From: G965200765 sp965203865
Lineage (GTDB): Bacteria > Pseudomonadota > Gammaproteobacteria > Arenicellales > JAJDZL01
Direction: 5' to 3'
Assembly: GCA_965203865.1 (NCBI GenBank)
Contig: OZ241916.1
Coordinates: 372,001-436,000 of the forward strand
DNA: 64,000 bases
Below the pieces are notes generated by a model that worked only from the letters and a program-made list of their open reading frames with translations, was not told where the DNA came from and ran no database searches. The position numbers were made by a program, and so were the translations under genes. How positions within the stretch are numbered: position 1 is the first letter of the stretch; each line of letters begins with the position of its first letter. Below, piece after piece: positions 35,338 through 43,922 of the stretch.

Positions 35338-38277
35338 TCAAGTGTAATTACTATATAAAATTTCCTTGAGGCGATGGCTGACATCGGGAATGTTAATTTT
35401 TTTGTAAAATTCGAGATCCTCCTTGAAAAGACTATGTTTGGACTCGTCGTACAATTTACCGAAGGCATGCCATTTATTGGTTTCCGTGTTATCCCCCTTG
35501 TGCGTTGCCCTATATTCCTCGTTTGCTTGAATTCGTCTATAGAATCTCTCAATCTTAGGCTTGTCATCTTCAGTAAAATCGGTTCCAAATTTATCGTTAA
35601 GCGTTTTGATAATTTCTGAGAAGAGTTCCTTCATCTCTTCCGGTAAAGAACCAATTGTGCTTTGTTCCACTGGAGCTATTGAGCCATCATGTTCTTCTAT
35701 ATCAATTGAAGACTCCTGTTTCTTCTCAATTCGAAAGTATTCGAGATCAATGGATGATGTTATATCGTAAATATCACCCCGCCGCCGTCGAGGAAGTTTT
35801 TTCACCAAATGAGTGAGGAAAGTGTAAAGTTTCTCAAGTTCAAGATCTTTGAAACTGATGATCTGAACGATATATCCATAAAAACGAATGAAACCCTGTA
35901 CATTTTTTCGAAAATCTTCTTGATGGTCATTTTCTAGTTTTCCCCAAGACTCAACAACAGTGTCCAATATCCCCTGAAGCTTCTCATCAGGGATACTATC
36001 ATCGTAGAATGTGATTATGAATTCTTCAATAATATGATCATTGTACAGATTGTGCTCCTCAATATTCTGCTGGAGTGTGTATATGTGGTTTGGCTCTGTA
36101 CCTTCGGTTAGAATGGTTCCCTGATAGTAAGGTTGGAAAGATTCTTGAATATCATTCGGGTCGTTTACAAAATCCAAGACAAATGGGTTTGTCTTTCCGC
36201 GCATTGTACGATTCAAGCGACTAAGAGTCTGGACTGCCTGTAGCCCACCAAGTCTTTTGTCAATGTACATCGTATGCAACATTGGTTCGTCGAAGCCAGT
36301 CTGAAACTTGTTGTTCACGATGAGGATCCGATTCTCGGGATATTTGAAGCGTTGTTCCGTTTCAGAATCAGGAAATGCATTCATTGAAGCCTCGGTGTAG
36401 CGAAGACCGGTGTCCCTATCAATCACTTCTCCACTAAACCCAACAATGGCCCCGTAGGGAAGACTAAGCTTCTTTATCTGTCTATCGAACTCCTGTTTGA
36501 ACTTCACGCAGTGAAGGCGCGAGCGCGTGACAACCATTGCCCTTGCCCTCCCATTAACCTTATTTACAGTATGAGAGTTAAAATGCTCAAGGATTATTTG
36601 GGTTTTCTCTGCAATCGTGTGGGGGTGGATATCCACCCAATTCACTAACATCCGTTTGACACGACTATTGTCAACTTCGTCATCCTTTAGTTCTATCTGA
36701 TTTAGATGGAAATATCGTTTATAGGTTGTATAGTTACTAAGGACATCAAGTGTGAAGCCTTCTGCGATGCTCTGTTTCATGGAGTAGACATCGAAAGATT
36801 CGAACTGACCGTCTTGGTTCTTTCGGCCAAATATCTCCAAGGTTTTATTTTTTGGTGTTCCGCTGAACCCAAAATAGGAGATATGGGGCTGCTTTCCACA
36901 AGTCTCCATCTCCTTAAAGATCAGCTTGTCGATGTCTGTTAAATCGCCAGTATCTTCCCCTTCTTGGTATTTTTCTAGAACGGATTTTGACAAAGACATT
37001 TGTAAGTGAGCGGCAGATTGGCCACTCTGTGAGGAATGAACCTCGTCAACGATTACTGCAAACTTACGCCCGGCAAGTTTTGAAATCGTACTCGAAATTA
37101 TTGGAAATTTTTGAATTGTAGTGATAATGATATGCTTTCCAGCCTCAATGAACTCTTTGAGTTGTTGAGAATTCACATCAACCGAGTGCACAACGCCCTT
37201 AGTCTGTTCAAGCTGCTTGATCGTATTCTGAATCTGTTTATCCAGTATTTTCCGGTCCGTAACTACTATTACAGAATTAAACATTGGGTCGGTATCCGTC
37301 GGGTTTTGGTGGAGGGATGTCAACAGGTGTGACAGCCAACCGATGGATAGAGACTTGCCACTTCCTGTGGTATGTTGGATCAAGTACGATTCACCCGTGC
37401 CTTCCTCTATGACCTTTGTCTTAAGTTTTCTCACAACACGAAGTTGGTGATAGCGAGGAAAGATGAGTACTTGGTATTTTTTATCAACAATTTTTTGAAA
37501 CCTGGGGTTGTAAACCTTTTCGACCTCTTCACGGACATGGACATAATTCTCTAAAAGATCAAGAACACTGTTCGGTTGGAGAATCTCCTCCCAAAGGTAG
37601 GAACTCTTGTGGCCCGCGAGGTTAACTGGATTCTCAATGTCCTTATTATAGGGAAGAAACTTAGTTTTTTGACCCGACAACCGAGTCGTCATTGATACCT
37701 TTTCGTTTCCCACTGCAAAGAAGACAAGGCATCTCTTGAATCGAAAAAGTGGCTCCTTCGGATCTCGGTCTTCTTTGAACTGTTTCTCGGCATCTGAATG
37801 AAATTGACCAGTTGACGAGTTCTTTAGCTCCAAAACCGAAAACGGGATACCATTCAAGAATAATGCCATATCCACTGAATTTTCGTTTATCATGGAGTAC
37901 TTCAACTGACGTACAATAGTGAACCGGTTTTTCTTGTAGAGTTCCTGATGTTCTGGGTTAAGCCCGCTCTTCGGTTCGAAAAAAGCTAACCGAAAGTTTG
38001 AACCACGGTCCTTGACTCCTTTGCGAATGACTTCGACCAGTCCGCGTTTTTCGATTTCATCTGATATTCGTTTAAGAAGTTTCCCCTCAGTTTGAATACC
38101 ATATTGATTACTAAGTTTCTTGAACTCCTTCGGTTGTGTGTCTTTGATGAAACCAATGAGGTCATCCGAGATTAAACAAAGATCTTTCCTGAAGGAATCT
38201 ATTTTATGGGTCTTGTACCCGCTTTCGACGAGTTTTAATTCTATATGATCTTCAAAATCTTTCTCTGTATAAATCAC
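35338..38277 (-). CDS. hsdR: Type I restriction enzyme HsdR
   Basis: A 979-residue motor and nuclease subunit that translocates and cuts unmethylated DNA. The N-terminal nuclease core is near residues 135-155 (VDMALFLNGIPFSVLELKN, the D...ELK signature). Helicase motifs follow: HTTGSGKSLSIGWL (Walker A), VIVDEVHSSQSG (DExH type), FGFSGTPKN (motif III) and later VVNNKFQTGFDEP and QTLSRLNRTMRGK (motifs V-VI). It is the last gene of hsdM-hsdS-hsdR and its ATG overlaps the hsdS stop. It appears intact. Confidence 0.95.
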   Translation of the reverse strand: MIYTEKDFEDHIELKLVESGYKTHKIDSFRKDLCLISDDLIGFIKDTQPKEFKKLSNQYGIQTEGKLLKRISDEIEKRGLVEVIRKGVKDRGSNFRLAFFEPKSGLNPEHQELYKKNRFTIVRQLKYSMINENSVDMALFLNGIPFSVLELKNSSTGQFHSDAEKQFKEDRDPKEPLFRFKRCLVFFAVGNEKVSMTTRLSGQKTKFLPYNKDIENPVNLAGHKSSYLWEEILQPNSVLDLLENYVHVREEVEKVYNPRFQKIVDKKYQVLIFPRYHQLRVVRKLKTKVIEEGTGESYLIQHTTGSGKSLSIGWLSHLLTSLHQNPTDTDPMFNSVIVVTDRKILDKQIQNTIKQLEQTKGVVHSVDVNSQQLKEFIEAGKHIIITTIQKFPIISSTISKLAGRKFAVIVDEVHSSQSGQSAAHLQMSLSKSVLEKYQEGEDTGDLTDIDKLIFKEMETCGKQPHISYFGFSGTPKNKTLEIFGRKNQDGQFESFDVYSMKQSIAEGFTLDVLSNYTTYKRYFHLNQIELKDDEVDNSRVKRMLVNWVDIHPHTIAEKTQIILEHFNSHTVNKVNGRARAMVVTRSRLHCVKFKQEFDRQIKKLSLPYGAIVGFSGEVIDRDTGLRYTEASMNAFPDSETEQRFKYPENRILIVNNKFQTGFDEPMLHTMYIDKRLGGLQAVQTLSRLNRTMRGKTNPFVLDFVNDPNDIQESFQPYYQGTILTEGTEPNHIYTLQQNIEEHNLYNDHIIEEFIITFYDDSIPDEKLQGILDTVVESWGKLENDHQEDFRKNVQGFIRFYGYIVQIISFKDLELEKLYTFLTHLVKKLPRRRRGDIYDITSSIDLEYFRIEKKQESSIDIEEHDGSIAPVEQSTIGSLPEEMKELFSEIIKTLNDKFGTDFTEDDKPKIERFYRRIQANEEYRATHKGDNTETNKWHAFGKLYDESKHSLFKEDLEFYKKINIPDVSHRLKEILYSNYT

Positions 38278-39515
38278 TGGCCTGCCTCATCACGTACATC
38301 AATCTTTCCGGTTACCACGCGTGCAATCAAACACCGACGGTACTCTTTAAGAAGTTCGACACGTTTAGTTTCAATGTCAACCATTAGGTCAATCTTCAAA
38401 GTTTCATAGTCAAGGTAGTCTGATATCTGTTTTTGTTCAGGAAATGGGGGTACAGGACAATATGAATTTAACATCTCGTATATAGGGGGTCTCGGCATTT
38501 TTACACCCTGAGAGAGGGAGTTAAAATAGTCTATAATTTTTGGATTTGCCAGAAGGTAGTATTGATATTTCGGCAGATATTTTCGAGGGCGTAAAACAAT
38601 CATTTCCCCCATTGAGAAACCATCCAGTTCACAAAACACAAACTTTGAAAGATAGACCCGCAATTTGTTAAGTAGTGTGTCACCTTTTTGGAATTTCATT
38701 CCCATAATCCCATAATCGGAATGATAATTCATCACTTTACCCGTATAGGACTCAACATATTCAGGTGATATTTTCACATCATCGTTGGATGGTAGGCCTT
38801 TTTCTACTATGAGTTCTAATAAAAAATTTAGTCGGCCGACTTTCCAACTACTCGGAATATCCCCAATCCACTCAACACCACTGTCTTTCACTTCAACATT
38901 GGCATCTAAGCCTTTGGTGACGCAATGATAGATTAGGGAAGATCTTTGTTCTTTTAGTAGTTCGATCTTTCGTTCTGTCTTTTCAATTAGAACATCAATC
39001 TGTTGAGTTTTTGAATCAAGGTAAGCAGAAATTTGTTTTTGTTCGAGGGGGGGGGGTACAGGACAGTATGTGTTTAACACTTCGTATACAGGAGTTCGCG
39101 GCATTTTTACACCCTGAGAGAGGGAGTTAAAATAGTCTATAATTTTTGGATTTGCCAGAAGGTAGTATTGATATTTCGGCAGGTATTTTCGAGGGCGTAA
39201 AACAATCATTTCCCCCATTGAGAAACCATCCAGTTCACAAAACACAAACTTTGAAAGATAAACCCCTAATTTGTTAAGTAGTGTGTCACCTTTTTGGAAT
39301 TTCACTCCCACAGTTCCATAATTTGAATGATAATTCATTACTTTACCTGTATAGGATTCAACATATTCAGGTGAAATTTTCACATCATTATCGGATGGTA
39401 TATCCTTTTCTACAATGAGTTCTAAGAAAAAATTTAGTCGACTGATATTCCAACTACTCGGAATATCCCCAATCCACCCAACACCACTATCCTTGTAATC
39501 CGAATAGGATTTCAT
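38274..39515 (-). CDS. hsdS: Type I restriction specificity subunit HsdS with two near-identical recognition domains
   Basis: A 413-residue DNA-recognition subunit. Two target-recognition domains with conserved spacers occupy about residues 8-150 and 210-350. They are almost the same sequence, repeated at an offset of 202 codons (DSGVxWIGDIPSSW, VKISPEYVESYTGKVMNYHS, KYLPKYQYYLLANPK, SLSQGVKMPR). Normally the two domains differ and read different half-sites; here they should read near-equal half-sites, giving an almost symmetric bipartite target. A run of ten C on the coding strand (39047-39056) lies just after the first domain. It is coupled to hsdM and hsdR by four-base overlaps. Confidence 0.94.
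   Translation of the reverse strand: MKSYSDYKDSGVGWIGDIPSSWNISRLNFFLELIVEKDIPSDNDVKISPEYVESYTGKVMNYHSNYGTVGVKFQKGDTLLNKLGVYLSKFVFCELDGFSMGEMIVLRPRKYLPKYQYYLLANPKIIDYFNSLSQGVKMPRTPVYEVLNTYCPVPPPLEQKQISAYLDSKTQQIDVLIEKTERKIELLKEQRSSLIYHCVTKGLDANVEVKDSGVEWIGDIPSSWKVGRLNFLLELIVEKGLPSNDDVKISPEYVESYTGKVMNYHSDYGIMGMKFQKGDTLLNKLRVYLSKFVFCELDGFSMGEMIVLRPRKYLPKYQYYLLANPKIIDYFNSLSQGVKMPRPPIYEMLNSYCPVPPFPEQKQISDYLDYETLKIDLMVDIETKRVELLKEYRRCLIARVVTGKIDVRDEAGQ
38464..38888 (-). repeat. Second copy of the hsdS recognition-domain repeat (partner at about 39070-39494)
   Basis: Bases 38494-38700 and 39100-39306 are nearly identical, and the wider domains remain clearly alike, at an offset of 606 bases (202 codons, in frame). 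This is a tandem in-frame duplication within hsdS and a target for homologous recombination, which would collapse the gene to a single-domain HsdS. Confidence 0.85.
39047..39056. repeat. Ten-base G:C homopolymer inside hsdS
   Basis: Ten G on the plus strand (ten C in the gene), encoding PVPPPL at about residues 153-157. The matching place in the second domain has only GGGGG. A slip of one base would stop translation soon after the first recognition domain and yield a half-length HsdS. Confidence 0.85.
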
Positions 39516-41224
39516 TCCTGAAGAACCTCTTTCATTAGGCCCTCAATTTCCTCATCAAGTTTAAGAAGATCTTGGGTAATATCCTCTAAGGACCGTAGTG
39601 ATTTGAACTTATAGAAGTACTTGGTAAAATTGATTTCATATCCTATCTTATCCTTTGTTCGATCCATCCATGAATTTGGAAGTTGCAGTTTTACTTCTCT
39701 CTCATAGTACTTATCGATATCGTCTTGCAGTGAAACTCGCTCATGATTGCGTTTGGAAGTATCAGGTATTGGATTACCTTTTTTGTCGATTGCGACTATT
39801 CCATTCTCAATTACTGGTTGCTCAACCTGAACTTTAGTATATCCAAAGAACTTGTTAGGATAAATTTTGCATTTTTCTCCCTCTTCAAAATTCAAATAGA
39901 GGTGGACGAGTTGATTAAGTTGGGGAGTGGATACTTTTTTTCGTTTATTTCCAAGCGATTTTTTCATATCAACGAACAGGGATGATCCGTCTATCAATTG
40001 AATCTTTCCACACCGTTTGTCAGACTTCTTATTCGTTAGGATCCAGAGGTAAGTTGATATGCCAGTATTAAAGAATAGTTGATCAGGCAAGGAAATGATA
40101 CATTCCAACCAATCGTTCTCAATAATCCATTTCCGAATCTCTGACTCACCACTTCCTGCATCACCCGTGAACAATGGAGAACTGTTGAAAACTACGCCAA
40201 TTCGACTCCCACCATCTTCCATTTTCGATATCATGTGTTGTAGGAACAGTAGTTGTCCATCTGAGATTCGCGGTGTTCCGACAGAAAACCGACCACTTGG
40301 GTTCTGACACTCGTTCTTGATGATATCCTCGTCTGGCTTCCAACTCACTCCATAGGGAGGATTGGTAATCATATAATCAAATCGATCCCCCCGAAATTGG
40401 TCCCCGGATAACGAGTTTCCAAGACGAATGTTTTCTGGTTCCTCTCCTGTGATCATAATATCGGACTTACAGAGGGCAAATGTTTGGGGATTAATTTCTT
40501 GCCCTACAAGGCGAAGCTGGATTTGGTCACTGATATTGTCATTAACCCAATCCTTGGCGAGCATTAGCATACCCCCGCTACCACAGCAAGGGTCAAAAAT
40601 ACTCCGAATGATGCCCTTGCCCTTGAGGTTGTCAATATCTTCAGAAAACACAAGTGATACTAGAAGGCGGACGACATCACGAGGAGTGTAATGTTCTCCG
40701 CTAGTCTCGTTGGACATTTCCGAAAATCTACGAAGTAGTTCCTCAAAGATCTGCCCCATCATGTGGTTGGAAACTCTGTCGGGGTGCAGGTCGACCTCCG
40801 AAAACTTATCAATGAATTTGAATAGACGATTTTCTCTGTTAAGTTTCTCGACCGGCTTTTCAAGTTGGAAATTATCAATGATCTCAAAGACATTTTCAGA
40901 GAACCCTCCAAGGTAGTTCTGAAAATTGATGTAAACGTTGCTCGGGTCATGTCTTAGACGGGACAGGTCATAATGGGAGTGATTAAAGAATGATATTTTA
41001 ATCTCCCCTTTAATGTACCCAGATGTATCACCCAACTGATTTTTGTAAGTCTCATGTAGCTGAATAATCTCGTCTTTTTTGTGCTCTATCACACAGTCAA
41101 GACGTCTCAGAACTGTGAAGGGGAGAATGATGTCACCATATTCATGAGGTTTGAACAAACCTCTCAGGATATCATCACAGACACTCCAAATGAAGGAAGA
41201 TATTTCATTTTTTGACATCAACAA
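39512..41224 (-). CDS. hsdM: Type I restriction methylase HsdM
   Basis: A 570-residue N6-adenine methylase subunit. It has an N-terminal helical HsdM_N domain (about 5-150), the AdoMet motif FDPCCGSGGMLMLAKDW (about 215), and catalytic NPPYGVSW (about 288). A C-terminal region completes contact with HsdS. SGEHYTPRDVVRLLVSLV just before motif I is typical. It is the first gene of hsdM-hsdS-hsdR. MSKNE at 41218 is an alternative start two codons inside. Confidence 0.95.
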   Translation of the reverse strand: MLMSKNEISSFIWSVCDDILRGLFKPHEYGDIILPFTVLRRLDCVIEHKKDEIIQLHETYKNQLGDTSGYIKGEIKISFFNHSHYDLSRLRHDPSNVYINFQNYLGGFSENVFEIIDNFQLEKPVEKLNRENRLFKFIDKFSEVDLHPDRVSNHMMGQIFEELLRRFSEMSNETSGEHYTPRDVVRLLVSLVFSEDIDNLKGKGIIRSIFDPCCGSGGMLMLAKDWVNDNISDQIQLRLVGQEINPQTFALCKSDIMITGEEPENIRLGNSLSGDQFRGDRFDYMITNPPYGVSWKPDEDIIKNECQNPSGRFSVGTPRISDGQLLFLQHMISKMEDGGSRIGVVFNSSPLFTGDAGSGESEIRKWIIENDWLECIISLPDQLFFNTGISTYLWILTNKKSDKRCGKIQLIDGSSLFVDMKKSLGNKRKKVSTPQLNQLVHLYLNFEEGEKCKIYPNKFFGYTKVQVEQPVIENGIVAIDKKGNPIPDTSKRNHERVSLQDDIDKYYEREVKLQLPNSWMDRTKDKIGYEINFTKYFYKFKSLRSLEDITQDLLKLDEEIEGLMKEVLQE

Positions 41225-41654
41225 TCCTTTGAAACTTCGTAGTTTCGATTAATTTCTTCGGCACACATCTAACCGAATCAATTTTTCGTTAAACTATGGA
41301 GACCGTAGGTCCCCGCTTAAGAGTGTAATATCTGTATTATGGCGGTGAAGACAAGGGCATGCAACCATTAGCGTTGAATTCTTCCGAGTTTGCACTGTGC
41401 AATTTGGTGCCGGTACTGTGGAAATCGGCTTTGGGCAAGGTTTAGGGTCTGAGTTTTCGGCAGTTGTCAAGTATTACTTGACAACTGAATCTTCAAACAG
41501 TTCTTTGCTAGACGAGGTGTTTTTAATGTGCAAACTTGTACTTTGTTGTGTCAAATAATTCCGCAATTTCAGCCTGTGCGACCAAAACAGTGTTAGTTTG
41601 GTGATTCAAGATTTGCTGGCGTGTTAAAATTACCTGCTTGAATTAGAGAATGCA
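41225..41654. other. Intergenic region between two restriction systems
   Basis: No gene is seen in about 430 bases. The region holds one long perfect palindrome (41461-41487, listed separately) and is the divergent control region for hsdM and the 41655-43802 operon. Confidence 0.6.
41461..41487. repeat. Perfect 27-bp palindrome
   Basis: Two 13-base arms, CAGTTGTCAAGTA and TACTTGACAACTG, flank a single T. It has no T tract, so it is less likely a terminator than a protein-binding site or a mobile-element remnant. It lies about 170 bases before the next gene and 240 bases from hsdM. The inner part, GTCAAGTATTACTTGAC, is a typical operator shape. Confidence 0.7.
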
Positions 41655-42014
41655 ATGGTAACCAATGCAGAAGAAGCATGGGAGAAATTTATTGAAATGG
41701 ACAAATCAAATATATGTGACTCAAGCAACGAACGTCCGATTGTTATCAAAGAGACAATAATTAACAACAAAGTTTATCGCGCCGACCCGCCACTCCACTT
41801 TGATGTTTCGTATAACAAAAAAGCATCTCTCTATGACTTGAGGGGGGACTTTGGCATAATTTTATGTGACAGTTCTCGCATGGACCTTGAAGAAACTCTT
41901 AAAGAGCATCTAAAGTTTTTATGGAAAGAATACGCTGAGGAAAGTTCAAATCGCCTGACATCCGAAGCTAACAACTTAAGGGATGAACTGCTGAAAAGGT
42001 TAAGAGAGATTTAG
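41655..42014 (+). CDS. Hypothetical protein, first gene of the Dam/HNH unit
   Basis: The function is not recognised. The 119-residue acidic product has a short beta-rich middle (RADPPLHFDVSYNKKASLYDLRGDFGIILCD) and a long C-terminal helix (LEETLKEHLKFLWKEYAEESSNRLTSEANNLRDELLKRL). The size, and the helix-ended acidic form, resemble small antitoxin or control proteins. It could regulate the downstream methylase-endonuclease pair, but no DNA-binding motif is obvious. Confidence 0.6.
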   Translation: MVTNAEEAWEKFIEMDKSNICDSSNERPIVIKETIINNKVYRADPPLHFDVSYNKKASLYDLRGDFGIILCDSSRMDLEETLKEHLKFLWKEYAEESSNRLTSEANNLRDELLKRLREI

Positions 42015-42015
42015 T

Positions 42016-42126
42016 ATGCTCAAACGAAGAAGGATGGAGCAAGAATATAGACATTATGGCAATCTGGTAAACGAAATGACCGAGCGATGTTACATCAGAT
42101 TGAAAGAGTGTAAAAGAACTTATTGA
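42016..42126 (+). CDS. Very small basic ORF (36 aa)
   Basis: The frame starts ATG one base after the preceding stop and ends 13 bases before the methylase gene. The product contains RRRMEQEYRHYGNLVNEM and ends LKECKRTY. It is basic, while the protein before it is acidic, so an interacting pair or a shortened gene is possible. There is no recognised family, and it may be non-coding. Confidence 0.3.
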   Translation: MLKRRRMEQEYRHYGNLVNEMTERCYIRLKECKRTY

Positions 42127-42139
42127 TTGGTTTAGCCGA

Positions 42140-43033
42140 ATGCCGAAGATTCCTCAGCCAATACCTTATCAAGGCAGTAAGCGACAGATTGCTGCTGAAA
42201 TTCTGAAACACTTTCCATCTTCAATAATCCGTCTGGTTGAGCCTTTTTGTGGTTCAGCAGCTCTTTCTATTGCTGTGGCATCTCGGGACTCTGAGCCGCA
42301 ATTCTGGATAAATGATGCTCATGCTCCTCTCATTAGTTTATGGAAAGAAATAATTTTTGATCCTGAAAAAATTTCAGCTAAATATACATTTCTATGGAAT
42401 GACCAACTGGGACGTGAACGTCCGTATTTTAATGATGTAAGGGACCGGTTCAACAAAGAACAAGACCCGGCTGATTTTCTCTATCTACTAGCTCGTTGCG
42501 TGAAAGCGGCGGTTCGGTACAACAAAAACGGCTATTTCAATAATTCTCCTGATAATCGAAGGCTAGGAGCTCGTCCAGAAGAAATGCGTAAGAGAATTTT
42601 TCAAGCTTCCTTGCTACTTCAGAACAGGGTTGAGCTTACATCCCGTGACTACAAATTAATTCTGAATGATTGCACAGAAGAAGATGTAGTTTATATGGAC
42701 CCACCTTATCAAGGTGTTTCTGATAAGCACGACCATAGATATCTCCCCAAGGTGGACCATGAGGAATTTTGGCAAGAACTAGCGAACCTAAACGGGAGGG
42801 GCATAAAATACGCAATATCATATGACGGAAGTAGCGGGAGCAAGCATTATGGAAGAACACCTCCTGATTTCTTGAATCTGACTCATTTAATTATAAATGC
42901 AGGTCGTTCTACGCAAGCAACGCTATTAGGACGTTCCGATGTGACCTATGAATCTCTGTACTTATCTCCAACTCTTGCTAATTCGGTTGATCAAATTTCT
43001 ATGTCAGTGAGTCAACAACAAGAACTTTGGTAA
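42140..43033 (+). CDS. D12-class N6-adenine DNA methylase (Dam/DpnM type)
   Basis: A 297-residue methylase. The N-terminal AdoMet loop is PIPYQGSKRQIAAEILKHFP, followed by VEPFCGSAALSIAVA. Catalytic DPPY is in VVYMDPPYQGVSDKHDHRY (about residue 192). Families of this class methylate adenine, often in GATC, but the site cannot be read from sequence here. The HNH gene 17 bases downstream makes a type II restriction system likely. Confidence 0.88.
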   Translation: MPKIPQPIPYQGSKRQIAAEILKHFPSSIIRLVEPFCGSAALSIAVASRDSEPQFWINDAHAPLISLWKEIIFDPEKISAKYTFLWNDQLGRERPYFNDVRDRFNKEQDPADFLYLLARCVKAAVRYNKNGYFNNSPDNRRLGARPEEMRKRIFQASLLLQNRVELTSRDYKLILNDCTEEDVVYMDPPYQGVSDKHDHRYLPKVDHEEFWQELANLNGRGIKYAISYDGSSGSKHYGRTPPDFLNLTHLIINAGRSTQATLLGRSDVTYESLYLSPTLANSVDQISMSVSQQQELW

Positions 43034-43049
43034 GCTAATTCTTTTAACA

Positions 43050-43802
43050 ATGGCAAAAAAAGACAAATCAGTTGAATCGGATTTACCAGATGAATTCTTA
43101 ATCTACTTGAAAGCAGTCAAAGCGAAACGACCTAAAACGGTAATAAGCCATATTTTGAGATATGGTTGTATTACCACAGAAGAACTAAGGCGTGTTTATG
43201 GATACAATCATCCACCAAGAGCGGCACGAGATGTACGAGAACTAGGGATTCCCTTGGAAACTTTTTCCGTTACTGGACCAGATGGACGCAAAATTGGAGC
43301 ATATAGGTTTGGGGATGTCTCGAAAACTGAGTACGACAAGTTAGGTGGCCGAAGAACATGGCCTTCAAAATTCAAGAAACAATTAGCTGAGATATACGGA
43401 AAGCGTTGCGAAGTATGTTTAACATATTATGATCTTCGCTATCTTCAAATAGATCACTGTGTGCCGTATGAAGTTGGCGGAGAGTTGAGAGAGGCTAAAG
43501 AACCTGAGCATTTTATGTTGTTATGTGCCTCATGTAATCGAGCAAAATCTTGGTCATGTGAGCATTGCGAAAATTGGAAAATTCGCAAACTACCTGAAAT
43601 TTGCGAAAAGTGCTACTGGGGAAATCCTGAAAACTATACTCACATTGCACAAAGCCAAATTCGGAGACTGGAATTGACTTGGACTGGAAGTGAAGTTGTT
43701 GATTTTGATAAATTGGTTGAAATAGCAAGGGAGGTGCCAAAAGATCTTCCAAATTTTGTTAAAGACTTATTACATAGCATATTGAAGAAGGGATCTAATT
43801 AA
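43050..43802 (+). CDS. HNH restriction endonuclease
   Basis: A 250-residue protein. An N-terminal helical region includes an HTH-like segment (HILRYGCITTEELRRVYGYNHPPRAARDVRELG). The HNH nuclease follows: RCEVC, LQIDHCVPYEVGG, FMLLCASCNRAK, with metal-binding cysteine pairs and the catalytic histidine in IDHCVPYE. A second cysteine group (CEHCENWK, CEKCYWG) probably binds zinc. It lies 17 bases after the methylase and most likely cuts the unmethylated form of the methylase's site. Confidence 0.82.
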   Translation: MAKKDKSVESDLPDEFLIYLKAVKAKRPKTVISHILRYGCITTEELRRVYGYNHPPRAARDVRELGIPLETFSVTGPDGRKIGAYRFGDVSKTEYDKLGGRRTWPSKFKKQLAEIYGKRCEVCLTYYDLRYLQIDHCVPYEVGGELREAKEPEHFMLLCASCNRAKSWSCEHCENWKIRKLPEICEKCYWGNPENYTHIAQSQIRRLELTWTGSEVVDFDKLVEIAREVPKDLPNFVKDLLHSILKKGSN

Positions 43803-43922
43803 TATCAAGTTAAGGAGATATTCCATAATTTATGAATAAACAACGATAATTTATTTTCAGAATTGGGAAATTAATACATTTATTCACGCAAGTCCCTCAA
43901 ATTTCAAGGCTCTTAATTTTCT

